DNA of 64,000 nt from Copromyces sp. CBS 386.78. Taxonomy: Eukaryota; Ascomycota; Sordariomycetes; Sordariales; Sordariaceae. Position numbers and translations under genes: made by a program. The notes below the pieces were generated by a model. The model searched no databases. It was not told the origin of the DNA and was given only the letters and a program-made list of their open reading frames with translations. The stretch is taken from NCBI GenBank assembly GCA_030685235.1, contig MU839119.1:284336-348335 (forward strand). The letters are read 5' to 3'. Below, in pieces: positions 9,186-20,441 of the stretch; the stretch's first letter is position 1, and the number at the start of each line of letters is the position of its first letter.

Positions 9186-11296
9186 TTAGTCCTCCGTGGA
9201 AGGCCTAGTTCTAGCAGGCGTCCCAAAAACGTACAGCACAGCCTTGCTTTCAGTCCGCGGATTGCGAACTCTGCACTCCTTTCCAACGCCCACAGCCCAG
9301 TGGCCACCGCGCGAGATGGTAAAAACAGGTGCACCCTGGAGGATCACCTCGACGGTACCTTCAAAGACGATTATATCCAGGTCCTGGACGTCGCTGACGA
9401 GCGGAGTGGTGGTGCCGGTGTTCTGCAGATCGAGAACTTGAAGCGTTTTTGAGCCATTGGCGCCGACTGGGACGACCTTTCCATCGCGCTGCTGGAGCCA
9501 GATAGCTGAGTGGGCGTAAGCGGTTGGGGCTTGAGAGGGTTGTCAGTGATCTTGTTCTTGCGTCAAGGGAGAGGTGATAAGCTTTGGGGAAGGGGGATGT
9601 GTGGCTTACCGTTGCCCGGTGGGAAGAGATCCATGGGCTCGTTGCGCTGTGCCGAAAGGATGGTGATGGTTCCCGTCCCCTGCTGGGCTGATGTTCCTTG
9701 GATGCTTTGATGACTGGGAGTTTCCGGATAGGTGTTTGCTGGGATAGCTCTCTCCACCACGTTGAAGGGTGTAGTTGCGGGTGGCGGAGAGTACGGGGAA
9801 GAGGACCCCAAAGACGATTCAGAAGACGATTCCGAAGACGATTCTGAAGAAGATTCCGAAGAGGACGAAGAAGATGATGCCGAAGAGAATGCAGGAGAGG
9901 GCATCGGAGACAACACCGGAGCAAGAGCCGAAGCGGGTGCCGAAGCGGGTGCCGAAGCGGGCGGTGACCAGATGTTTGGCATGGGCGGGTTATTGAAGCT
10001 TCGGTAGACTGCGTTGCAGCACTTTACACCGGAACGGCTTTCGAACGAGACACAGTCAGGAAAAGCACCATATTTGTAGATGGTGAATTTCCCTTCCTGC
10101 ATGCTGTTCATGGCTGGGACAACTGTGTCCCAGTTCTCTCGGCACCTAGCGCTTGGAAGGCTGCAAGGGGAGTTCCTTGACAACTCGTCGCCAGTGAGGA
10201 AATTGAGGAGCAGTCTTGTAATCTTGCGGTTGGGCTTTTCGACCTCCAACCTGCGTTTCCAGACTATGGGGAGGTTCCGCTTGCGAGCACCATCGGCTTC
10301 GAGGAGCTTGACAAGACCCTTCGACACCCTGGGCACGGTCAGCTCAAAAGAGGTGAAACGAGTGATGTATTGCCATGTCTCGGTTGCTTTGACCCTCATC
10401 TGCAACTTCTCGAAGTCTTCCTCGTCGGCCTTCTTGTTTTGTCGTTTTTGCTTCTTGCGAGGGCCAGACTCAGTTGGGTCATCGTCGCTCCTCCCTCGCT
10501 TGGAGCTCTCGGTCTTCGAGGGGTGCTGCGCAATCGGAGACTCCTCTGTTCCAGGCTCCTTCTTAATTGACGCAGAGGGGGACGCCGGAGAAGAAGCCAG
10601 AGCGGGAGCGGAATCGCGTGAAACGGGCGGCGACCAAACTTCCGGCATGCTCGGGCCATGGAACTCTCGGTAAACTGCGTTGCAACACTGCCTTTTGCTT
10701 GAAGGGTTGGAAGATGCAAGCTCCGGATAGAAGATGCACCTCGGGAATGCAGCAGCTCTGTAGATGTTCGCCGTTTCTTCGTCATAACTCTCCATAGCGG
10801 GGCCGACAGTGGCATATATTGTGGCACAGTTGGCGCCATTGAGACCGCACATAAGGTCTCTAAGATGGTCTCCAACGAGGTATGCGGCAAGCATACAAAG
10901 AATACGTGGGCTCAGCCTGGTTGAAGTAATCCGTATCTTCCATGCCGCTGGCAGGTCACGCTTGCGAGGAAGTTCCATGAGCTCGCGCCAGTACTGATTA
11001 ATCACCAAGTTGCGGGGAATCCTACGGCCATCCGAGCCCATGATGCTCACGAGGTACTGCCACACCTCGCCCGCTTCAGCCCTTTCCCTGTATTTGTTTT
11101 CCCTACATTTTTTTATCCTTCGCCGATGTTCCCGGCGACTTGTATTGGTGTCTTGGGGCGTCGGATTGGCTTGCGCGGTTGCATGCAGCGGCTCCTCTGT
11201 GCCAGGCTCTTCCTTGATGGTCGGCGACATTGGCGCGTGGCTGGTCTGGTATGCCGAGTTCGAAGGCGTGGATAACCACGGCGGTGGCGGCGGCAT
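9186..11296 (-). CDS. Tandem central-domain protein with C-terminal CENP-C/Mif2-like cupin, family member 2 (two exons)
   Basis: The model is complement(join(9186..9505, 9610..11296)), giving 668 residues; the 104-bp intron has a GTAAGCC donor and a CAG acceptor. The start is the first ATG of the frame, with A at -3; the upstream extension lacks an ATG. Residues 27-221 and 246-445 are two copies of one unit: a SUMO-consensus IK[EK]EPGTEE, a basic stretch (RREHRRRIKK; RKKQKRQNKK), then the central domain with W-Q-Y-[LI], C-x6-C, AFP-x-C and CCNAVYR, and finally WSPP. Residues 446-510 are Ala/Pro/Ser-rich low complexity. The cupin (about 600-657) shows EGTVEVILQGA, SRGGHWAVGVGKECRVRN and AVLYVFG, matching the order of motifs in CENP-C/Mif2 cupins. 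This member has no C2H2 finger. Nuclear location is inferred from the basic stretches; cupin-mediated dimerisation is expected from the family. Confidence 0.85.
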
Positions 11297-11530
11297 CTTG
11301 TCGCGGTCGGTTTTTGGGATTATGTTGCCACAAGGTTGAGGACAGAGAGGCGTTGTGGGCAAGAAGGTGATGGTCGAATGAACTTTGGTGGGTGAGAGGA
11401 CGCCCCCACTTTTTTAGGACTCGCCAGACTCGCACTAAAAAAGGACACGGAAAGCGGGATTGATAAAAGGCGCGCGACCTTCGCTCGCCTCTGGAACGGT
11501 TGACCTGCCAAGGGAATATAACCACCTTTC
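11297..11530 (-). promoter_or_regulatory. Promoter and 5' leader of family member 2
   Basis: On the minus strand a TATA-like GGTTATATTCCC lies at about 11512-11523, about 220 bp before the ATG, followed by CT-rich leader sequence. No upstream exon encoding a zinc finger was found here, which supports the view that this paralog lacks that domain. Confidence 0.35.
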
Positions 11531-12018
11531 AATTTTTTGCCTGCCCCGGTGGTAGGCCGAATTCTTGCCGTTCAGGAGGTACGGGGGCCGGTGCCTGCCT
11601 CCAATGCCGTATGCCGCTCTGGGTCTGCACCAGCCGAGAATTACCGAAGGAAAGCGGGAACTGGAGACTGTAGAGGTACTGTATGCCTCCGATATTCGTC
11701 CTCTCCTATCTCTCTCGCTCACCATTCCATGGTACCGGCACTCGTGTCCGACCTAACTTTTGCCATATTTGCATTCCGGCATCTTTCCACCTTTCTGTCC
11801 TACTCTTCCTCCATTCACTACACTCTCCTTATTCTTCTCATTTTCCCTTCACTGTACCGCAGGTTTTTTGCCTTATCTTTTCGCAACTATGAGCGTACCG
11901 CGCTGTAGAAAAGCCGACTTCCTTCACCCAAGGCCGCTTGCACCCTATATTGTCTTTATTTCTTGCTGCTGTCGCTTACGAGTATCGGTCAAGCATCTCT
12001 TAAACAGAATCTCCAATA
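11531..12018. other. Intergenic, divergent promoter region
   Basis: This lies between divergent family members. The right half (11690-11880) is strongly CT-rich on the plus strand, typical of a fungal promoter or 5' UTR for the gene starting at 12019. No coding sequence is supported. Confidence 0.45.
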
Positions 12019-12756
12019 ATGGCGGACGCGGTTTCGAAGCCGGTGGTATTGATTTTCATCTGGGATAACACAAGGAAATATGACGTTTGGGACGGCGAGA
12101 TTGCTATGCCCCTCCCAGGAGCCCCGTTCCCTGAATGAGATCACAGATTTCCTAACACCCCGCTTGAAGAGGGCCAGCACATAGTTACCGAAGGATTTGG
12201 TGCCCTCTTTCCGGAGGGATACCTGCCCGGCGGCTCACCAGAGACCCGGACATGGCCCTGTCCGGTTCGAAATTGTCAGCATACATTTCTCAGTCCACAG
12301 GGCCTGGGCGATCATTTTCTGGTAAGAACGTTCAGGAACCCTCATTCATAAGACATAACCGCCGCACAGTGCGTCGTCTCGAAAGTAAGAGATTGTAGCT
12401 AACAAACTCTCTCTCCAGAAACTTCATGCCGGGGCGATCATACACGACCACCTCGACGGAACATTTTCTGTTCTTCCCCAAGATCCTGACTCCGCCAATG
12501 ATGCCAACCGCCAGCCGTACGTTGGGTCTCAAGGGCGAATATTGCCGAGCCCTAGGCCGAGCCTGCGTCAATCATCTCACTCTATACCTCTCCACCCGGG
12601 ACCAGGCGCTCTTGACACTCCCGCTGTGTTGATTGACAACCACGACAAGGTAAATCCTCATACTGGCAACAAAGCGCTTGCGAGCAGCAGCGAAATCACC
12701 AATAGCGAGATAAGGACGGAGGTAACGACATTTATATCGACAAACACGGTCCCAAC
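12019..12756 (+). pseudogene. Family member 3, 5' part: C2H2 finger, broken donor, interrupted by hAT
   Basis: The finger PCPVRNCQHTF...GLGDHFL/KLHAG uses C-x4-C-x12-H-x4-H and is split by a phase-0 intron (12322-12418, GTAAGA...CCAG, branch GCTAAC) at exactly the codon split in members 1 and 5. By alignment, intron 1 should be 12104-12184 (81 bp, phase 1, branch CTAAC, acceptor CATAG), comparable to 79 and 80 bp in the paralogs. Its donor, however, reads CTATG, not GTATG. If intron 1 is retained, an in-frame TGA at 12136-12138 stops translation. After the finger come HDHLDGTFSVL and YVGSQGRILPSPR, shared with member 5. The frame then runs into the hAT element at 12757. The gene is judged dead. 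Confidence 0.75.
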
Positions 12757-15700
12757 CAGCGATTAAGACAATTCAAATAACAAATAACAAGTAACAATCT
12801 GAGGCAATCTGGTGAGGCAAATCGAGGGAAAACGCAAATAATCTGACAGGGTCTAACTTACTTGCTTATTTGCGTTAAGCTGGCAATCTAGTATTAATTA
12901 TAGTTCATAATATTTGAAAGGGTAGATTTTAGCTGGGAATCCAGCTCTTCTCAATGTTTGGTACCTAGTACTATATCCGTTCAAACGTTATATAAAAAGT
13001 TTACTCCTAACAGGCCGCTAGTAGGGTTATAGGGGTTCGATAATGCCCGTTTAAATGGCGTACTAGCCTTATTAATTCGTTTAAAATAGCGATACCTATT
13101 ATAGTATTAAGAAAGATTAATACTTACCTCTACATCTATTTACACTTTTTAATTATATATACTAAACTCCCTTATACCCTCTTTCTTACCCTCTTTATTA
13201 CTCTACCATACTTTTATATACTACTAATATAATTAAATCTACTGCTAGTACCTCTTTTATAGAGAACCCTCTCGCTAGTTCCCCTATTATTCGTATTTTT
13301 ATATATAATAAAGATAATACTACCCTTACTATTAATATATTTATTATATTAAAGAAAAGTAATAATATTTTTTAATATATTAGAAACTTTATTATTAAGC
13401 CGAAGGATAAAATACGTAACTTCCCTAATACCCGCTAGAAGTATTAAAATTACTAGATATTAACTATTAATAATTATTATAAATACCGCTATAGATAAAT
13501 AAATTCCCCCGTATTAAATATAAGGGTAAGGAATACGTAATCGACGCGTAGTTATTACGGGCTCGCCTACGAACCTTTCCTATTAAATACTACGGTATTT
13601 AATTCGCCGAAATTAAAAATAAGGTTATTAACGGCAATATTATTTATAAAACTATTGGGTAGGCATAATCGTACTACAATTATAATTAAATTTACGTTGG
13701 CGCCGCTACTAATTCTATAATTAAATATTTTAAAAGAGAATATTATATTAATAGGCTTAACGACGATAAATATAATAAAAATAACCTAATTTTTAAACGC
13801 TAAAAGATAGCAATTTAAAATATACTCTATTAAATTATTAAAATTTATAAATTTAGGCGAATTTCTATACCGAAACCTATTATTAATATTTTTAAAGAAT
13901 TATTATTCAATTAGGTTATTAATTATAATATACCTTTTAATAGGGTTACTAACCCGAGCTTCCCCTAATTTTTATCCCTTCTTAACTCCGAAATAGTAAC
14001 TAAATTATTATTAGAATCCGGAATAATAATTAAATTATAGGTTAACTTTAATTATATTCGCTCATTAAAGGCTATTAAAGCGAAGATATTAACTAGCCTA
14101 CATTAGAAATATATCTCCTTCGATTTTTAGACTTTTAATAATAACTATACTTTACTAGGAATTTATATTTATTATTTAAATAAAAATAAGTATTTACAAA
14201 ACTATTTTCTAAATATAAAATATATAAAGGGGGGCTACAATAATATTAATATCGGTACATCGATAATCGAACTTTTAAGGGAGTATAAACTATATAAAAT
14301 AAATTAGCTTAAATACTATTAAAGCAATAATATTAATTCAAATAATATTTATATTTATTATATTATTAATTATTTATTTAATAATAATATTAACTTCTAA
14401 ACCGATAATTTTACGGTCGATAAATTAAAGGATCGCCTTCGTATTCATTATTTTAACTATATCCTTAACCTCGCCGCTAGAACGTTTCTAAAGGGAAATT
14501 CTCGTCTATTATAGACTACAATCGATCTAACTAATAATAAAAAAGAAGGATTAATAAAGGAATAGCGAAAGCGGGGTCCTATTAATAAACTTCGTAACGT
14601 TATTACCTTCGTACGCCACTCTCCCTAATATAAGGAAAAATTCGCTAACTTTATAAAAGGAAAATTAATTACCTAAGAAAAAGAAAATTTAGGTAAAATA
14701 TTCGTTAATCCCAATTTTAAAACTACCAATCTTCTTACTAATAATAATACTCGCTAGAACTCTATATTCTATATAATTAAAAGGGCATTTAAACTAAAAG
14801 ATATAATCGATTACTTTTATACTTAGAACTTTCGTTAATACAACCCCGCTAAACGTATCCCCGCCAACAATATTCTCTCTTCTAAAAATTAGAATATATT
14901 CAACGCTATATTCAATATCCTCCATCCTTTTAAAATTACAACTAAAATCTTCGAGCAATAAAAGCCGTACTTCCTTATAATATTCCCGACCCTCTATTAT
15001 ATTTTAAACGATTTTAAAACGTAGTAGACTCTCTATAATAAAAGGATTACGTTGGATTCGACTACGTAATACAATATTTTAAACGAAAATAAAGAGGAGG
15101 ATAATAATAATAAAAATAATAAGAGGGGTAATAGCGACGTAAATTATAATAATCCCTTGCGCAAAATCGATAATAATACCCAAACCTAAATTCGACCTCG
15201 CTGTACTATTAACCTACTACGTCGGTTAAATAACTTCGAATTCGATATACCCACCCTTAATCCTTAGCGACGTAATTTCTATTAACTAGCGGTCTCTTCT
15301 CTTCTTACTAGTACTCTAATTCGTTACGGTAGTTAACCTCTTCTTTTTAACAATTAAATTCACTTACATCGCAATAATTAAATTATTAATAATAGTAATT
15401 AAATTGCTAATAATAATTAAATTAGTAATAATTAGACTAATAGTCTCCCTAATTATTTTCCCTCCCTATTTAAATTATCTACTTCTAATTACTAATTTAT
15501 CTAGGATAATATTAATTATACAATTACTAAATTCGAAAAATATATAACGGTTATAAGTAAATCAAACTCGTACTAAATTACTAATATATTCTATCCCGGG
15601 CAAAGGAAAAAGTATCTAAATATAAAGCTAGCTCGCTATAAAATTAATAATATTATCCGCTAATTAAAAGCTATCTATTATAAATAATATTAAACGAAGG

Positions 15701-16399
15701 ATTATAAAGTACAGCGAAATTATAAGGATTTTCGTCTCTTTTATAATATTTTACCGTTAACCCTAAACCGCTCCCTCAACTAGCCGTCTAACTCCTATAA
15801 TTAATTAACTCCTAATAAATTCTATAATACCGTACTAATATCCCTACTTACCTTCGAAGACGAACTTACTACCTATTTTAAAGAGAAGCTATTACGAGTT
15901 ACTAACCCTCTAAAATAGTAGAAGTAGAATAAGGGAAGTATCCCTACTTAACGAGGATAATATTTAATTATTTATTTATTCCTTCGATATTTGACGAATA
16001 TAAGAAAATATTTAATTTAACTAAATTAGTACTTTCGTTATAGAGATACCGTCTCTATTAAAATACGATTAATAAACTATTATATTTAAAGATCTAGAAC
16101 CGCTTCGATATTGCGTTAGGGATAGAGATGGGGGTGTAACGATAGCTTTATTAGGCTCTGGTTTTTCTTTATATTGTTGTATATATTTTTCCGGTTGTTT
16201 GTATCGTGTTTTGGTAACGATACGGCTAATAAAAGTATGTATTTACTGGTATACCGGAACCGGAATAATTGGTATCCGGATTTACTTCCAAAATGAGGCA
16301 AATAATTTTAACAATGAAATGAGGTAAATTAATCGATTTCAAACAATCTGAGGCAAATCGCTGGAAAAGTCTGATTGCCTCAGATTGTTTTAATCACTG
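12757..16399 (+). mobile_element. RIPed hAT transposon inserted in family member 3
   Basis: The element is 3,643 bp and flanked by a perfect 8-bp target duplication GTCCCAAC (12749-12756 and 16400-16407). The ends are inverted: the left end starts CAGCGATTAAGACAAT and the right end, reverse-complemented, starts CAGTGATTAAAACAAT. Both continue into an AACAATCTGAGGCAATC block (12793-12809; 16373-16389). The plus-strand interior, read through RIP stops, keeps hAT transposase signatures: a SFD-x-WTS-like stretch near 14110-14140, LNLAA-x-FL near 14460-14500 and R-x-RGPI-x-KL near 14560-14590. This fits fungal Hop/Restless-type hAT elements. TAA and TAG occur throughout, so it is inactive. Confidence 0.9.
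16341..16390. repeat. Perfect 16-bp inverted repeat at the right end of the hAT element
   Basis: AAACAATCTGAGGCAA at 16341-16356 pairs with its reverse complement at 16375-16390 across an 18-nt loop. The same block is found once at the left end, so the right end carries an extra inverted copy. It may be a subterminal transposase-binding site. Confidence 0.8.
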
Positions 16400-16407
16400 G
16401 TCCCAAC

Positions 16408-16980
16408 GAGCGTGACGGGAGTGAATATGGAGTACCAACAAAGCCACCGATTCCTAACCCAAAGAAGAGAAAAACAAACCACCACGAGGTCGCATTTGAA
16501 CCTAAAAGAACAATGACAGCATCATTTCCTTCACTGCATCTTTCGGTAACCGGAGGAAACATGAAACATGAAACAAAACAGTATCGAGTGTCTAACATGC
16601 ATCAAACGCCTGCTTTCTGGGAGGATCTATGGGGTCAGCTCCCACATTCCGGACAAATGGGGAGATTTGACGCAGCGTACGTTGTCCTATCTTCTAGATT
16701 TCTTTCGCGAACTTAAATTCTTGCACAGTTATTTAATGGTTCTATATCTCCAGCTGCTGTGGCGTACTGTGCGTCAAAAGTGGTTAAGGGGTGTGTTGCC
16801 ACTGATGATGGCACATCGGTGTTGGTTCGCAATTCGCATAACATCTCTGAGGCAACCAGAAGCAAGGACATTGGATGTAGCAGACATCCGCTCATACCCA
16901 GGCACTCTTGCGAAAGTCTTGATCGTATGCCATTGTTGTTGTTACATGTTCATTACAAAGAGTCTACATTGAAGTCATAA
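16408..16980 (+). pseudogene. Family member 3, 3' part downstream of the hAT insertion (tentative)
   Basis: Immediately after the right target duplication the sequence returns to normal GC content. One frame (about 16402-16716) encodes a basic PNPKKRKTNHHE, a classical nuclear localisation signal, and then MHQTPAFWEDLWGQLP. This frame is not the one left by clean removal of the hAT element, so at least one indel is implied. A second frame (16568-16972) overlaps it. The central Cys-domain of the family is not recognisable here. The link to member 3 rests on position and the nuclear signal. Confidence 0.4.
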
Positions 16981-17139
16981 AGTTCAACAAACGCTCCTTT
17001 TTTTTTGCATGGAAGGCCCAGACACCCACCCGTATGGAAGCTAGTGCTTCTCTCTTCCCGCTTTCTCGCACAATACTCATGCGAAAGGAAACTGGCAAAC
17101 CAGAAGTCCTTCTCGAAACCACCTAAACATCAATCCCCT

Positions 17140-18054
17140 TCAGGATCCGAGTCTCCAGGCCAGGTGTCCACCGGAGAGCTAGTTGGGAGAGAAGCTCATC
17201 CGAACGAGGCCATCGACCTCAATTTCCTCGGGTGAATCGGTCCTTCTTGATATCGGAACCTGTTGTTGTGATCTCGTTCTTTACTGGCATCTCTTCGTTG
17301 GCACTCTCGTTGTTGATTCCCACTTGCCATCATCGAGACCGAGTAGGTACCTTGGGTGATGACCCTCCCAACGATTAGAGGCTAAGGCACTTTACCCACA
17401 ACTCTCGTCCACCTATCAATAAGTACCTGGTATCAGAAAACCAAAGGCTCATCATCTTCCCTCCTGAGTAAAAGCAAATAATCCTCCTTCGATTCTTCTT
17501 CTTCCTCGACCGTAGCTTTCCCGCAAGAGATGGTCTCCGATGATAATATCCGTCCGTTTGCTGTGACCATCTCAGGCCAGGCCAGGCCTTGCAGCCAGCC
17601 GGCCGGATGTGCGCTGTTGATGAAGACTGCGTGTTTGTTAGTGCCTATGCCTCAATGAAAAGTTGTGGGGTGTGTCACTTACTATTGCCCGGTCCGTGAA
17701 CCTACAAGGGCTCGCGACACTGCTCACGAGTGCGAGTGAGCGACCCAGTCTCATGCCGGGCTGGTACTAGTGCCTCTTAGATGGGGTTGGCGCCGGGGGT
17801 CTCGTCAAAGAGGGTTGAGGGCCCTGATCTCTCGGCCATGTCAAGGGCAGCCAGGCCGGAGCGGGGGTCGAGGAGTAAGACTGAGGCTGCGGCGAAGAAT
17901 ACGAAGGGGTATACCGATCAGCGGCGGGCTGAGAGAACGGCGGGCGCAGAATACCTCTAGGAGGGGGCATGGAGGCCGGAGAAGACGCCGAAGGCAACAA
18001 CCGGGAGGAGGTGCGACCCAGATAGGGCGAAAATAGTCCTTCCTCTCTCCCCAA
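17140..18054 (-). pseudogene. Family member 4, C-terminal remnant with cupin-like end
   Basis: On the minus strand a Pro/Ser/Ala-rich frame (18054-17767) resembles the low-complexity linker of member 2. It is followed, after a stop and frame change, by REPL-stop-VHGPGN and a phase-1 donor. The intron (17627-17682, 56 bp; GTAAGT...CACTAAC...GCAG) falls at the same place as in member 2, where RNEPMDLFPPGN precedes the phase-1 intron. The next exon contains GWLQ and ANG, like WLQQ and ANG in member 2. Further on, in another frame, EIEVDGLVRMSF and LSGGHLAWRLGS (17142-17225) recall the cupin. Stops and frameshifts show it is dead. The N-terminal half is absent. Confidence 0.5.
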
Positions 18055-18065
18055 CAGGCCTTCAA

Positions 18066-19280
18066 CCTTCCCTAAAAGCGCATATCCCTTCGATGATAGG
18101 CTATATACTTAGAGTAAACAAGGATCTAGAAGGAAGGTAGGAAAATTATAATAAATAGTAAATAATATCCATAGTTAAGAAACTGCTACTTACTATAGCA
18201 ACGTTAGTTTATAAGCTTATTTAATACCCTTAAGTAGCGCCGTTGCTAGAACTTAGGAGAGGAAGCTAATCCGTTGTACTTTGGTAGGTACCTACCTAGA
18301 AGTACCTATCTCTTTTCTTGCCCCTGAGCCCGAACTATAACGGCCGGCACCAGTGGGGTACAATAGCCGATGCTTTTCTTCTAAACTGTACGTTGCCTCA
18401 GCCCTATACGTGCCCCTCGTTGCCTGTTCAACTCAATATTCTTACACCCCCTCCAACTAGCTTGAGCTCAGAGCCTTGGGAAAAGCAAACCGATACCTTA
18501 TCTTTATGTTTTCGGGTTGGGGGGGGGGAATGTAGGCGTGCAGTGGGCTCTCCCACTCTGGAGTGACTGGGTCAAGTCGGTCGCCGTTTGGATCACGCCG
18601 AGTTGTAGCAGCCCCCGCCCTGCAGTACTGCAGGTATTAACAATCACTTTAGTTCTCAACCCTCAACTGTCACCAAACCACACACAAGCCTCACTTTGCC
18701 TCTAGGCATCATTCAAAACCTTTCGCGCTCAAAACACATTGATGCAAAGATACACGATTGTTTTGTCGTTACAAGCGTGGTATGTGCGGAAAGCAGCCTG
18801 TGGATGCATTCTTCCTGGAATAATGAAAGGAACGGCAGTCATTGAGTAATACACATTAAGAAGAAACTTAAGCAGGAACCAAACCTATAGACGCATTATT
18901 CAAGCAGTTAACAGTTGGAGAAAACTAAACTGGCGGTGTGTATGATGAGTGTCCTGCTAGTATTGATTATGGCCTTGATCCTGGTTACCACTCAGGGGTG
19001 AAACTTTGAAACTTGGCGTATTTCGTAATAATCGTGAAAGATTCGACACCACACCGGAGTGAGTACCAGAGTGAGAAGAACATGCTGACTCGCTTGTAAA
19101 TTGAAGACAAACCTAACAGTGACTGTAGATGGTGTCATGTTAACACCGGCTATGCCAAGCGTAGAGGTAGTCGTACCCTCGTCGGCGACGGGCTTCTTCC
19201 GTCTTCATGAAGCCATCACTCCTGCCTGCGGTCCTGATGAGATGAATTCCTTATCTCAGCGCTCAGACCACCTTGAGCTC
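18066..19280. other. Intergenic, no gene recognised
   Basis: The composition is mixed, with a mildly AT-rich patch at 18080-18300. Frames at 18318-18705 and 19101-19421 (+) have ATG starts but no domain or family resemblance. A G9 run lies near 18519-18527. Nothing here can be supported as a gene. Confidence 0.4.
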
Positions 19281-19890
19281 ACGTGCATGTTTCGGTTACT
19301 TTATTATTTTATTAATAAATTAAATTTTTCTACCAATTGGGGCAATATTTTACACTCCGCTCAAGGAGGTCTGAATACACAACTAAATCCTAGTCGCGTA
19401 AATATTAACTATCCTACCTAATAACTAATATCAATACTATAATTTCATTACAATACATCGTATCACGAAGGTTTCTAATTCATTTTAATTACGTAAATTA
19501 ACGCTTTTTAACAGTACCAATTTTATTGCTATTAAAATAGAAGATAAAGCAAGGGGGTCGAATTCCGTAGATTCTATAATGTTAATACTATATTAAATTA
19601 GGGAAAAAAAATAATATATCGCAAGAATGAAAAAATTATACCCAAATAACAAAATCTATATAATTTCTATACTTATAAAATTTTAAGAATTTCGGATGAA
19701 AGACCGTATTACAATAAGTAGCGGACCGTCTAATTAAAGTACGTCACTACGTAAAATTTTTACGTTTCTACAAAAACTTTATATTTATATTGATCGTATA
19801 AAAAAACTAAATATATCATTATATTCGCTTTATCGAATTCATTCTTACTATATATTTAGTTTTACTAGAATCCTTTGTTAAATATTATTA
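19281..19890. repeat. Small AT-rich RIPed repeat relic
   Basis: About 600 bp of AT-rich sequence with sharp borders. Near its right side is a hairpin-like inverted repeat: AAAACTAAATATAT at about 19803-19816 and its complement at about 19851-19864. No transposase signature is readable. It may be a RIPed MITE or transposon fragment. Confidence 0.4.
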
Positions 19891-20441
19891 TTATTAATTG
19901 TTTCTAGCAAGCCTGTCGTTTTGTCCCTGTCTGTACGACTACTATCTGATCCAGAACTTAGACCTCTTTTTTGGGCGTTCTCAATCAATACCGTCAAATA
20001 CACTGAAAGAAACGATGCACGGACCACAATCTGGAAACATTGGAAAGATTCGACCGCAGCCCAAAAAAGAAAGTAGGTCTGAGCACTGAGATAATGAATT
20101 CCAGGCTCAAAGGAAGCATTCACAACGGAGAGTTCAAGAGACCCGTTCCGTGTCCGTCTGCCAAAAGAATGGAAAGAATCCCGACGGACTCCCTCCAGTC
20201 TCCCCGAAAACTGAACTTGCCTCTGTATTTAGGAAGGGTGGAAATGAGAATGAAATGGAAAGCACGACGGGCACACTGTAAATGAAGGTGAGTTCAGCAG
20301 GGGAAGCAATGACTGATAGACGCAGGAGGCATGCATGAGAAAGTGCAGCTGCAGCATGCATGCCGGTTGAGATGTGTCCCGCTTGGAAGTCGCTACCGAC
20401 CCAAGGATGGGACAAGCTTACAGGTACCTTAGTTATTTGCT
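19891..20441. other. Intergenic, no gene recognised
   Basis: Normal GC content. Frames on both strands (for example 20134-20460 minus and 20040-20285 plus) show no domain. A palindromic GCAGCTGCAGCATGCATGC region is at about 20344-20362. Confidence 0.35.

Noticed and set aside
9361..10007. Acidic and Pro/Arg-rich frames opposite family member 2
   Set aside because: They are antisense shadows of the Ser-rich low-complexity linker.
11297..11362. N-terminal extension of family member 2
   Set aside because: The longer frame starts with TTG. The first ATG, at 11296 on the minus strand, is the better eukaryotic start.
12136..12138. Simple nonsense mutation in family member 3
   Set aside because: The TGA lies inside the aligned position of intron 1. 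The primary lesion appears to be the CT donor at 12104.
12793..16389. hAT element ends at the AACAATCTGAGGCAATC repeats
   Set aside because: No target duplication fits there. The true ends lie further out at CAGYGATTAA, where a perfect GTCCCAAC duplication is found.
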